A stretch of 64,000 nt of DNA from Selaginella moellendorffii (lineage: Eukaryota > Streptophyta > Lycopodiopsida > Selaginellales > Selaginellaceae): contig NW_003314367.1 of assembly GCF_000143415.4 (NCBI RefSeq), positions 90,598-154,597 of the forward strand, read 5' to 3'. The notes beneath the pieces were generated by a model. The model was not told the DNA's origin. It ran no database searches and saw only the letters and a program-made list of their open reading frames with translations. Below, piece by piece: positions 1-10,084 of the stretch. The position numbers and the translations under genes are program-made. The first letter of the stretch is position 1, and every line of letters begins with the position of its first letter.

Positions 1-103
1 ATAGAGCCACAAGAGGCACAGAATATGACAGAGCATGAGCGTGCCCACATATAAAAATCTTCATACGTAGAGGAAGAAGTATATATATATATATATATAT
101 ATA
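1..103. other. Left-edge non-coding DNA with a short TA run
   Basis: No gene is visible. Bases about 81-103 are a (TA)n run that replaces the expected outer end of the adjoining inverted LTR fragment. Confidence 0.6.
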
Positions 104-228
104 TAGCCAAAAACCCTAGCTTATATACAAGAGCGAGCGATCCGGATTGAAACTAATCCGATGGCTACCAAAATCCCACTATGCTTATATTAGTATATGG
201 CATCGTAGCTGTACACTTGGCCCTCACA
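104..228 (-). repeat. Inverted partial gypsy LTR
   Basis: This is the reverse complement of most of the 175-bp LTR at 420-594: it contains the inverted TATA-bearing segment (gcttatatacaag) and ends in ccctcaca, the complement of the LTR start tgtgaggg. The outermost part of the LTR is replaced by a TA run. With the LTR at 420-594 it forms a large inverted repeat. Confidence 0.85.
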
Positions 229-319
229 CACACACACATACATATATATACTGTTTTGTTAAACCCATTAAAGACACCTTCTCTATCTCAATCTTACTAT
301 TTATTCTGGAGTAATCTCG

Positions 320-396
<77 letters not shown>

Positions 397-419
397 GTGT
401 ATTTGTGTATGTGTGTGTG
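229..419. repeat. Microsatellite spacer between two inverted LTRs
   Basis: (CA)n, then about 60 bp of unique sequence, then a roughly 73-bp (TA)n run (about 322-394) and (TG)n. The unique part at about 249-310 resembles the internal region of nested element A at about 40643-40705 (shared core tctctatctcaatc). Confidence 0.75.
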
Positions 420-594
420 TGTGAGGGCCAAGTGTACAGCTACGATGCCATATACTAATATTAGCATAGTGGGATTTTGGTAGCCATCGGATTAGTTTCA
501 ATCCGGATCGCTCGCTCTTGTATATAAGCTAGGGTTTTTGGGCTAATTGATATATATATTTCTGTATTCCCTTTTCATATTCCATGCACTCACA
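420..594 (+). repeat. 5' LTR of element 1
   Basis: Starts TGTGAGGGCC and ends CACTCACA, 175 bp. A TATA motif (tgtatataag, about 520-529) is the likely Pol II promoter. The sequence after the LTR (ttggtggagttg) is not the usual iMet primer site. Confidence 0.9.
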
Positions 595-825
595 TTGGTG
601 GAGTTGAGGGGCACCTTTGATTGTCCATGAGGAGTGCTTGAATTTGGGATTTTAGTTTAGATCTAGCTTTTGCTTTGTTTAGATCTAGCTTTTTCCATTC
701 CCTTTCTTTTGTTCTTTCCTTTCAGGATTTTGGTTTAAATTTAGATTTTTTGCATTGTCTAGATCTCCCATTTCCTTCTCGCTTTTTTTCATTTCTCTTC
801 TTTTGCTCTTTCTTCGTCCATCTTC
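595..825 (+). other. Untranslated leader of element 1
   Basis: A T-rich leader between the 5' LTR and the gag start, with a degenerate repeated motif (tttagatctagctttt, twice near 655-692). No gene is seen. Confidence 0.6.
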
Positions 826-1780
826 ATGGTAGATCAGCAATCTCCTCCTTTGACTCTGGAGCAGTAGTTGGTACAATTGCTTGATGCTATGCGCTTACAA
901 TTGAACAACCAAACTCAATTGATGGCGGTGTTCACGGCACGTGGTACACCTCCTCCTGCTCTTGGTGCTAATCCTCGCGTTCGGCCGGAGTCCTTTCACG
1001 GGAATCCTGAGGATGATGTGTACCATTGGTTTGATCACTTCATGGTGATTGCCACATATCATTCTTGGGATGATGCTCGATGTTTGCATGAGTTTCCCAC
1101 GTGTCTCCAAGGGACGGCATTGCAATGGTACAATGGTTTGAGCACAGTCACTCATGAGGATTGGAGTGTTCTCCCAGACATCTTCAAACGCGCCTTCGGA
1201 CATGCTGACAACTGTGATGATGCCTTCCAACAATTGCATCATCTTCGCCAAGGGCCATCTGAGTCGGTGATGCAATTTGGCATTCGTTTCTGAAGTTTTT
1301 TGCTTCGTGCGGAGCCAAATATGTTAAAGCGGATCAAGCTAGGAATGTTGTGGCTAGCACTTCGTTAAGATCTTGTCGGACTTGTCCATGCACTTTCTCC
1401 CACCACCCTTGACGATGCTCTTCACTTGGCACAACATTATGAGATGTTGCCTCTTCCACTTTTCGTTGCACATCCTTTAGCTCCACTTCCTTTGGGTGAT
1501 GGTCCTGTTCCAATGGAGGTTGATGCTGCTGCTGCTTGAGTCCAAGGACAAAGTCGAGGACATGGTCATGGCGGTGATGTTTGCTGCTGGGCGTGTGATG
1601 AAGTTGGTCATATTTATCAGTGTTGTCGGCGGTTTCCGGATTGGCAACCTCCATTTCCTAGGTGGAGACCTTGGCGTCAGCAACGTCCCGTTGGTGTTGC
1701 TGCAGTGGACGGTTTGGACACCAAGATACATCAGGGAAACGAGGAGTCACGCGAGTAATGGAGGGACCTTGAGCAAATAA
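826..1780 (+). pseudogene. gag remnant of element 1
   Basis: The likely gag start is the ATG at 826, which hits an in-frame TAG after 13 codons (865-867). The frame then runs open from 868 to 1293 and encodes a retrotransposon gag core with typical features (PESFHGNPEDD..., a tryptophan-rich WFDHF, LQGTALQWY). After a frameshift, a CCHC zinc knuckle is visible at about 1583-1623 (C-W-A-C, then G-H, then C). The knuckle packages RNA in active elements. Stops and frameshifts show the gene is dead. Confidence 0.85.
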
Positions 1781-1784
1781 GTCA

Positions 1785-4038
1785 GTGACCCCTCCATCTT
1801 TCTTTCAGGAGTATCATCAAGGTGTTCACTCAGCACCGGTTCATTCAGTGTTTACTTTCCAAGCTCGTTTTTATAACAAGAGGTCTCCTATTATTCTCTC
1901 TATGTTAGTTGATACAAGTTCGAATTTATCTTCTATTGCTCGACCTGTTGCCACACGTTGCTATTTACACTTGCATCATGCGATGGAACTAGTTTTCATT
2001 CTTTATGGCAACAGCCGTACACATGCATGTGCACGGGATGAGGTGGACCTGGTTGTGCGTATGGGTGATCTCGAGCTTGAGTTGCAGTCATTGCAGGTGG
2101 TGCCGAGTCAAACTTTTGACCTCATTCTTGATATGGATTGGTTGCAGTGCAATCATGCTAAGTGTGATTTTGAGGCTTCTCCCCCTTGTTTCATCCATTC
2201 CTTTCACTTCTGTACCTCTTTGTCCCTCTACTTTTACCTCTGCTTCCATTACTTTTGTTCCCCCACTATTTCCTTCTATGTTTCCATCTTGTTCTACTCT
2301 TCTCTTTTCTGATCCTTCCGATGATCTTTGTGTTGCAGTGGTGGACCGACTCATGAAGGAGTATTTTGATCTATTTGAATTTGACCTATTGTCTGGGGCC
2401 AAGATTGCCACACATCATCCAATTCCAACCGGGGATGCTCGTCCAATCAAGGTTCCTGTTCATTGTTGATCACCCAAGGAGATCCGGATTTTATGTGCAA
2501 ATGTTAAGGAGATGTTGGAGAAGGGTGTTATTTGGAAGTCGCGGAGTCCTTGGGCATATGAACCTCATCTTGTGACAAAGCCTAATGGGAGTATTTGTTT
2601 CTGCATCAACTATCATCCATTAAACGAAGTGACGATCCCGGATGTGTACCCTCTTCCTCACACTGCTGATCTCTTGGATCGTCTAGGGTGAAGTCGTTAG
2701 TTCACCAAGTTAGATCTTGCTTTTGGGTACTAGCAAGTACCGATGGCCGAAGAAGATATTCCTAAGACTGCTTTTCGTACACCATTTGGTTTGTACGAGT
2801 TCTTGGTGATGCTGTTTGATTTGAACAATGCTCCAGCAACTTTCCAGCGGATGATGGACGAGGTTCTTTGTGATATGCCGGAGGTGACTCCTAACTTCAT
2901 TGATGATGTCTTAATCCACTCAGAAGGGACGTGGGAGGAGCATGTCTGTGATGTTTGTAAAGTGTTGGATTGGCTACGCGATGTTGGTTTAAAGCTGAAG
3001 CGGTCGAAGTGCATATTTGGGTCCAAAGATAGAACTTATCTTGGGTACCGTATTTCTCATGAGGGTTTGCAAATTGATCCTGACAAACTTGTGGTTGTTC
3101 TAAAGTTCCCTACTCCGAAGTGTGTGAATGATGTGCAGTGCTTCTTGGGCAAGGTGCAGTATCTCAGTCGTTTTGTAGATCATCTTTTGATCGCATTGCA
3201 CTATTGTGAGCATTGCTAAAGTCATCAACATCATCTTTTATTTGGTCTCTAGATTGTGAGCGGGCATTCAGGGATCTCAAAGAGCTGTTAACGACTCCTT
3301 CGGTTTTGGCATATCCTGACTACACTCGATCTTTTATTTTGCATGTGGATGCTTTTGACATTAGTCTTGGACGTGTGTTGATGCAAGAAAGCTCAAGTGT
3401 GCCTAGTCAGTGCCATCCCATTGCATATATAAGTCGTATATTACAACCAACAGAAATGAACTACTCCACGACAGAGGAGTGTTTAGCAGCAGTTTGGGGT
3501 TTTGAGCAACTTCATGCATATCTACATAGTTCTCGAACGTTACTTGAAGGTGATCATGTTGTTGTTACTTCATTATTGAAACGGAAGAACCTAGTTGGTC
3601 ATACTGCTCGATGGGCTTTAAAGCTTAAGATATATAATTTTGATGTTATTCATCGCCCAGGGAGTTCTATGGCTGATGCTGATGCCCTTTCTCGAGCTCC
3701 TCTTCCTTCTCCATTTTCTTCTCATGTTTCTGATGAGCTTGTTGTTCTAGCCTCTATGGATTTTCTAGACGAGGATTTTGTGCCGTCGGCGGTTGCTATA
3801 CTTGACATTCAGTGTCCATAAGGCACAAAGCAAGATCTACCTTCTCTTGATGAGGTTCGCAAGGCTCAAAAGATTGAGCCATGGATTTGAAGGCTTCGAG
3901 ATGGGTTTGAAAATCTTGCATCACTTGCTGATGATATGCCTTTCCGGCATTTACATTCTCAATATCACCTAAAAGACGGCCTTCTTTATTTTGTGGGGAC
4001 AGATCTTAATGATCATTTACGGTTGGTAGTGCCTTTTA
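1785..4038 (+). pseudogene. Protease, reverse transcriptase and RNase H remnant of element 1
   Basis: The 175-codon frame at 1785-2312 holds a retropepsin-like segment in which the usual D-T/S-G is changed to D-T-S-S (about 1908-1919). The reverse transcriptase follows. Its palm motif reads FIDDVLIHS (about 2899-2925), the gypsy form of YxDD, and YLGYRISHEGLQIDP marks the thumb. RNase H follows at 3213-3821 (FILHVDAFDISLG, then RWALKL and DALSRAP). Several stops and frame changes break the polyprotein. Confidence 0.88.
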
Positions 4039-5665
4039 ACAAGGCTTTTCATATTTATCCTTTTTAAAACCATAGAGGTCCGGTTTCGACATGCTCGAAA
4101 CCGGCAAAGAGCATATGGAGGGGTGGTGATGAAGGGAGGATCCCTGGAACTAGAGTTCGGTTCTGTGTAGATCAGATCAAGGAACTAGAGTCCGGTTCTG
4201 TGCCGCCCAAATCCGTGCCACTCACTCCACAAGCGCGTGCTCCCTATCTGTACTGGTGGTGAACTCCGCGCCTTATCCATGGTCCCTAGCCTCATCTCTC
4301 CCATGTGAATGCGTCTACCAATGTGAAGGACTTGAGTCAATCGTGAGATCAGTGAAGGTACACTGCCCTTGCTTGATCTCCATCTGTATGGTGCCTACAA
4401 TTTCCCAGAGATATAAAAAGCCCCTGGAGGTGTACTGTCCTAGATCCCATGGTGCAATGAACTGAGGAGGAATGTGCCATCTCTGGTAATGGTGATGCTA
4501 CTGCTGCCTGGAAGTCCTTTCCTGGCTGCTGTGTGACTAATCCCCTCCAACTGGGATTGCTGTTTCCAGCCTCCCATCAGGCCGTGCAAGTGTAGTGCCG
4601 CCACACCAGTCCCACTGCCTCATACCAATATAGCCGTACCCTTGGCGCTATCCATCTGGAATCACGACCAAAGGCGAGCCGCTCCTTTCGGATCCAGGTT
4701 GAAGTTACGTTTCTGCACTCCAACAAGCTAGCCTAATGCAGCTTTTAACACGAACCATGCCCCTCGAAACATCCCATACATCTAAATGGCATTGCTCCGA
4801 GTGCCTTGATCATGGTGGATCCACAACCAAGGCAAGAAAGGGATTAGCCAACATAGCTGGAACTTCAGTGTGCCATTGAAAGTTGTTCCGTTGCCAATTG
4901 GAACTAGGTGTGCAATCAGAAGGTAGGGAAATGCTGCCACGTAGTTTGAAGGACCCGGTGCGTGTCAAAGAATAGTGTCCTTTGCATATTCACACGAGCT
5001 GCTGTAATGGCGCCAAGCGAGTGGTCCCCTCCTTAGGTGGAGTTTGGCTCTCCGGACCCCAAAACTCCAGACCCCAAGTGAATGAGGAAGGAAGGACGCT
5101 GCCAATGAGGTTCTGTGCAGTTAGTGTCCTTGGAAGAAGTTCTAGCAACCGTGGACTCCAAAGCCCCAAACTTGAACCATGTTTTGACATTTGGACGTTT
5201 GGATCTCGCTCGTGAACCATTGGATTGCCACGAAGTTTTGCTGGTGTGTGCTCCTTCAGAGGATCTATCTTCCCACCGTTGCGATCGGCGAAAAGGTACC
5301 TGGTTCAGCCGCAGCCGCAATCCCTAGGTCGTCCATAACCCTAGCCGCCACCAGATAGGGTCGCCTTGATCTCCTGATTCCTAGCTCCAAATCGCCTGTT
5401 CTTGGACTCAGAATGATTGTGGGGATGTGCTCTCTCTAGCCGTGAGAAGGAATCGTGGAAAATTCCAGGTGGGGAGCTCGCAGTGACTAAAAGAGTACTC
5501 TTGACACTTTCTTGCTCATGGAACATGCAAATCCATTGAAACCAAGGCACAGCTTGCTCTCAGCATCATCCTTATTGCTCTCTTAGTCCTAGTCCTACTC
5601 TGGATCAAGCACAAAAGTCGACTCTCAAGGCACTCCTCTTCTCGCTAAACTTAGGGTTCTCGGTG
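4039..5665. mobile_element. Unclassified 1.6-kb insertion in element 1 pol
   Basis: Comparison with the minus-strand copy at about 36440-36600 shows that pol is continuous there but interrupted here. The insertion is bounded by 10-bp direct repeats GTGCCTTTTA (4029-4038 and 5666-5675), which could be a target duplication. Near the left end lies a perfect hairpin (4080-4104): stem CCGGTTTCGA, 5-base loop, TCGAAACCGG. The rest has short ORFs only and no recognisable domain. No terminal inverted repeats are evident, so it cannot be assigned to a family. Confidence 0.7.
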
Positions 5666-5675
5666 GTGCCTTTTA

Positions 5676-6721
5676 TCTTTATTCTGCAATTTCTCCATAC
5701 CTACCATAATTCTCCTGTTCTAGGTGGGCATATGAGACGTCGTTGTGTAACCGAGAAACTGCGCAAGTCTTTCTATTGGCAAGAGATGTGACGTGATATT
5801 ATCCAGTATGTGTGTAGTTGCGTTTAGTGCTAAGCTTGTAATACTCCCCCTCGGGCTGCAAAAGGACAGTTGGAGTCAATTGCAATTTCCCGTCCGTTTG
5901 AGTTGGTAGCGTTTGATCTTATGGGACCTTTTCCATGGTCAATTGTTGGCAATGAGTATGTTATTATTGCTTCTGACTACTTGACTCGTTAGGTGGAAGT
6001 TGGTGCTCTTGCTAGCGCCTCTGCAACTGCTGTTAGATACTTCCTCCTCAATCGAGTGGTGTTCTAGCATTCTTGTCCAGAGCGGATTCTTTCGGATAAT
6101 GTTCCCGCATTTATGGCTGAGGCGTTTCATGTTTTGACGTCTCGGTTGGGGATACGCCACACTTTCACAAGTGCTTATCATCCACAATCAGACGGTCTGG
6201 TGAAACAGCTCGTTCAGACATTCAAGGGGATGATTGCAAAATATATGAACTTTCAGCATTTGGATTGGGATGGTTATTTGCCATCTCTTCGGTATGCATA
6301 TGTCACAGGGGTGTAGAGTTCTGTTGATGCTTCACCATATAAACTTCTATATAGTCATGATCCAATATTACTAATGGAGTTGGGTTTACCTTCGCAATTG
6401 CCACGAGCTGCGGATGCTAAGTCATGGGATCAATATTTGACGAGCATTCTTCCACTTGTCCGAGCGGAGTCTGCTGAACACTTAGCCGCGTACAAGTGGG
6501 ACAACAATGGTGGTACAACCTATCATCGTTCACCTGTGGAATACAACGTGGATGATTTGGTGTTAGTCCATTTTCCCCATCTTACGGTACATGGTTTATC
6601 TAAGGGGCTCCTTGCACAGTGGAAAGGACTGTATCGGGTGTTGTGGCAAGTTGGACCACAAGTTTATGAGGTTCGGCATGACGTCCAGCAGGCCGATCCT
6701 CCAGAGATTGTGCATGTGTAG
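5676..6721 (+). pseudogene. Integrase remnant of element 1
   Basis: A zinc-binding segment (GGHMRRR, then C-x2-C in ACNTPPRAAKG) precedes the catalytic core: FELVAFDLMGPFP carries the first Asp, ILSDN the second, and AYHPQSDGLVK the segment leading to the third acidic residue, where the usual glutamate context is altered. The C-terminal part at 6374-6721 keeps YKWDNNGGTTYHRSPVEY and VLVHFPHL. Stops at about 5998, 6067 and 6314 break it. There is no chromodomain. Confidence 0.85.
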
Positions 6722-6852
6722 CGGTTGAAATGCTTTATACAAAGGGATGAGGAGCAGTTAATACCACCTACAGATTTGCCGATGCCTCCTCCTGATGTTC
6801 CTCCAGATCCAAGCCCATTTACAAGAGAACCCTGATGGTCTTCCATTATTCC

Positions 6853-6867
6853 GAGAGGAGGGGATGA
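6853..6867 (+). other. Polypurine tract of element 1
   Basis: GAGAGGAGGGGA followed by tga sits immediately before the 3' LTR, the position where plus-strand DNA synthesis is primed. Confidence 0.8.
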
Positions 6868-7042
6868 TGTGAGGGCCAAGTGTACAGCTACGATGCCGTA
6901 TACTAATATTAACATAATGGGATTTTGGTAGCTGTCGGATTGGTTTCAATCCAGACCACTCACTCTTGTATATAAATTAGGGTTTTTGGGCTAATTGATA
7001 TACACATTTCTGTATTCTCTTTCTATATTCCATGCACTCACA
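6868..7042 (+). repeat. 3' LTR of element 1
   Basis: A 175-bp copy, TGTGAGGGCC...CACTCACA, matching 420-594 with scattered substitutions. Its part from about 6926 onward is repeated at 8330-8446 as part of the downstream tandem duplication. Confidence 0.9.
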
Positions 7043-8329
7043 TATACGGCAGATCTATAGGTATGTATGTGGGTAGATGTTCTAAAGTTTCTAATGGAAA
7101 ATCTCAAGTTAAAGCCAATAGTACAATAGGGAATCTTGAAGATAAACATGAATAGGATTGCAAGGGCAGTTTGGTTATGTAGATCCAACATGGAGGAAGC
7201 ATAGAAAGTCTAGATTCACAAGTTTAATGATCAATACTTGAATCCAGATCCATAGCATCTTTTGAGAATGGAGAAATTAAGGAATAAGAAGCTGGATCCT
7301 TCCATCATAAGGCCTTATGCAGTGGTGGGACAAAGCCCAAGCCAGGAGGGAAAGGAATCAAATTGTGGAGAGGCAAAGACACCAAACTATATGGTTCTTT
7401 TTTCTTCAAAGTTTTCTGCTAGAACAAATAGCATTAATCATGGCAGGAAGCTTTAGATGTCCAACAATCACATCCTTTTGGTGATGAAAACCTGCAAATG
7501 GCTCTGTGGAATGGACTTTAACTCAAAGCAGAGAGAGAGTGGCTAGACAATGTTCTCCTGGATGCACAGAGGTATGATGATGATGACCATTTCCAGTTTA
7601 TAATCTAAAGGCTTTTACCTTGGTTTAGAATCAACATAAAGCTCATAGTTTGTGGAAATCACCCAATTGTCACTAGCTTCTCACACCAAAGCATTTGGCC
7701 TGGAACCACCAACAGGTTAGCCAAAAAGATTGCAAATCTTCTATCATCTTTTTTGTCTATGAGGTTGTGCTATATATTTGTGGTAAGAATAAGAACTTTA
7801 CACATATCTTCTTTGTAATTCCCTCTTGTTTTTCTTTTGTAGGGCATTATCATTCCAGAGGCTATGCACGTATCGATAGAAAGCATTTTGTGATGCTAGA
7901 AGCCATTCTTGAAGCACTAGAGAGATGGTGCGTGGCTTGCTGAAAATTCACAATGGCTGGATTTAAATACAAGGATATGCAGTGTCATTAATAGAAGTCT
8001 TTGCTCATCTGCGATAATTTTTGTCATAACATTAAATACTAAACGTTTACTTTTTTATATTAATTTATAGATGCATATCCCAGATTTGATGCGCTAAACA
8101 ACAACTTCGATGACACCTTCGCATCTTTTTTACATTGACTTTTCCGATACCCATTCATTCATGTTAGCAAACGAAAGAGGGTTCCGCATTAAGCTCTTAG
8201 CTCCTTCTGAACATAACGAAGGTGATTTTGTAACAAAGGTGTTCAGGTCCAAATAGATCCATGGATAACATGCTCAAGGATTTGAGAGCACTAAAGCAAG
8301 AGATTCTTAGGGAATTGGATGAAGCTGAT
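6926..8329. repeat. Tandem duplication, first 1,404-bp unit
   Basis: Direct repeat of 8330-9733 at a constant offset of 1,404 bp, with only about ten substitutions seen by eye. It starts inside the element-1 3' LTR and ends inside the first codons of the small ORF at 9665. Short shared sequence (ttggtagc and gat) lies at the junction. Confidence 0.93.
7380..7980 (+). pseudogene. ADPRM-like phosphatase fragment (copy 1)
   Basis: This matches, intron included, the 3' half of the intact gene at 20548-21910. Shared features are atcatggcaggaagct..., gtttgtggaaatcaccca (the GHHPI box, here GNHPI), WNHQQ and the last exon encoding GHYHS-GYA. The first metal-binding His of GHHPI is changed to Asn, the frame is broken, and the N-terminal metal sites are absent. 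Retained introns show it came from DNA-level duplication, not retroposition. Confidence 0.85.
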
Positions 8330-9733
8330 TGGTAGCTGTCGGATTAGTTTCAATCCAGACCACTCACTCTTGTATATAAATTAGGGTTTTTGGGCTAATT
8401 GATATGCACATTTCTGTATTCCCTTTCTATATTCCATGCACTCACATATACGGCAGATCTATAGGTATGTATGTGGGTAGATGTTCTAAAGTTTCTAATG
8501 GAAAATCTCAAGTTAAAGCCAATAGTACAATAGGGAATCTTGAAGATAAACATGAATAGGATTGCAAGGGCAGTTTGGTTATGTAGATCCAACATGGAGG
8601 AAGCATAGAAAGTCTAGATTCACAAGTTTAATGATCAATACTTGAATCCAGATCCATAGCATCTTTTGAGAATGGAGAAATTAAGGAATAAGAAGCTGGA
8701 TCCTTCCATCATAAGGCCTTATGCAGTGGTGGGACAAAGCCCAAGCCAGGAGGGAAAGGAATCAAATTGTGGAGAGGCAAAGACACCAAACTATATGGTT
8801 CTTTTTTCTTCAAAGTTTTCTGCTAGAACAAATATCATTAATCATGGCAGGAAGCTTTAGATGTCCAACAATCACATCCTTTTGGTGACGAAAACCTGCA
8901 AATGGCTCTGTGGAATGGACTTTAACTCAAAGCAGAGAGAGAGTGGCTAGACAATGTTCTCCTGGATGCACAGAGGTATGATGATGATGACCATTTCCAG
9001 TTTATAATCTAAAGGCTTTTACCTTGGTTTAGGATCAACATAAAGCTCATAGTTTGTGGAAATCACCCAATTGTCACTAGCTTCTCACACCAAAGCATTT
9101 GGCCTGGAACCATCAACAGGTTAGCCAAAAAGATTGCAAATCTTCTATCATCTTTTTTGTCTATGAGGTTGTGCTATATATTTGTGGTAAGAATAAGAAC
9201 TTTACACATATCTTCTTTGTAATTCCCTCTTGTTTTTCTTTTGTAGGGCATTATCATTCCAGAGGCTATGCACGTATCGATAGAAAGCATTTTGTGATGC
9301 TAGAAGCCATTCTTGAAGCACTAGAGAGATGGTGCGTGGCTTGCTGAAAATTCACAATGGCTGGATTTAAATACAAGGATATGCAGTGTCATTAATAGAA
9401 GTCTTTGCTCATCTGCGATAATTTTTGTCATAACATTAAATACTAAACGTTTACTTTTTTATATTAATTTATAGATGCATATCCCAGATTTGATGCGCTA
9501 AACAACAACTTCGATGACACCTTCGCATCTTTTTTACATTGACTTTTCCGATACCCATTCATTCATGTTAGCAAACAAAAGAGGGTTCCGCATTAAGCTC
9601 TTAGCTCCTTCTGAACATAACGAAGGTGATTTTGTAACAAAGGTGTGCAGGTCCAAATAGATCCATGGATAACATGCTCAAGGATTTGAGAGCACTAAAG
9701 CAAGAGATTCTTAGGGAATTGGATGAAGCTGAT
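8330..9733. repeat. Tandem duplication, second 1,404-bp unit
   Basis: Second copy of the unit. It begins with an LTR fragment fused to gatgaagctgat at 8318-8329 and continues into the intact small ORF at 9665-9946. Confidence 0.93.
8784..9384 (+). pseudogene. ADPRM-like phosphatase fragment (copy 2)
   Basis: Copy of the fragment at 7380-7980 in the second tandem unit, with the same GNHPI change and the same C-terminal GHYHS segment. The near-identity comes from the tandem duplication. Confidence 0.85.
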
Positions 9734-9949
9734 GGAGCTGATCGAATTTCACTACTAATGAATTTGGTAAAGGTGAATTCCATGATTGTGGAGGCAGAAC
9801 AGGCCCAGAAAAATGCTGCAGCTGAGAAGAAGAAGGCTCGTAAAAAGCGTTTTCTCAAAGTATTATCTGGTGTTAATGATATGTGCTTGAAAGGAGCAAA
9901 TAGTCTGGACAGTGGGTTTACCAGTTTGGTGTTTAAGAGTGTGTGAAAT
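9665..9949 (+). CDS. Small charged hypothetical protein
   Basis: An intact 93-residue ORF that I do not recognise. Residues 1-60 look like a charged amphipathic helix or coiled coil (DLRALKQEILRELDEADG), followed by a lysine/arginine-rich stretch (KKKARKKRF) at about 62-71 and a short non-charged tail. No signal peptide or membrane segment is seen. The first 23 codons also occur at 8261-8329, cut by the tandem-duplication junction. An overlapping antisense ORF is probably a shadow. It may be the last exon of a decayed gene. Confidence 0.45.
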
Positions 9950-10084
9950 TGTGTCTTGAGCTTTTCCATCATAGTTTGCTTAAGAATGTGTGAAAGTGTG
10001 TGCTGAGCTTTTTCATCTTACTTTGAGATATGCTACAAGTTTGTAATTTTGATCTTTCACAAATATTATTATTGTTACAAAGAG

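Larger units (their letters stand above)
420..7042 (+). mobile_element. Ty3/gypsy LTR retrotransposon, decayed (element 1)
   Basis: Two 175-bp direct LTRs (420-594 and 6868-7042), both TGTGAG...CTCACA, flank gag, protease, reverse transcriptase, RNase H and integrase remnants in that order. RNase H before integrase is the Ty3/gypsy order. The LTRs differ at very roughly one base in ten by eye, and every reading frame has stops, so the copy is old and not autonomous. No clear target duplication is seen; the left flank is simple repeat and the right flank lies in a later tandem duplication. A 1.6-kb foreign insertion splits pol at about 4039-5665. Confidence 0.92.

Noticed and set aside
301-501. 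ORFs across the TA microsatellite (poly Tyr-Ile)
   Set aside because: Simple repeat translated by chance on both strands, continuing into LTR sequence.
4080-4104. Helitron 3' hairpin for the 1.6-kb insertion
   Set aside because: No CTRR end follows the hairpin on the minus strand, and a 10-bp direct repeat at the borders is not Helitron-like.
7042-7047. Target duplication for element 1
   Set aside because: The left flank is TG repeat and the right flank is tatac; they do not match, so no duplication is claimed.
9601-9972. 123-residue minus-strand ORF overlapping the small hypothetical protein
   Set aside because: It is the antisense of the charged ORF, with odd Phe/Ser/Ala composition; most likely a shadow.
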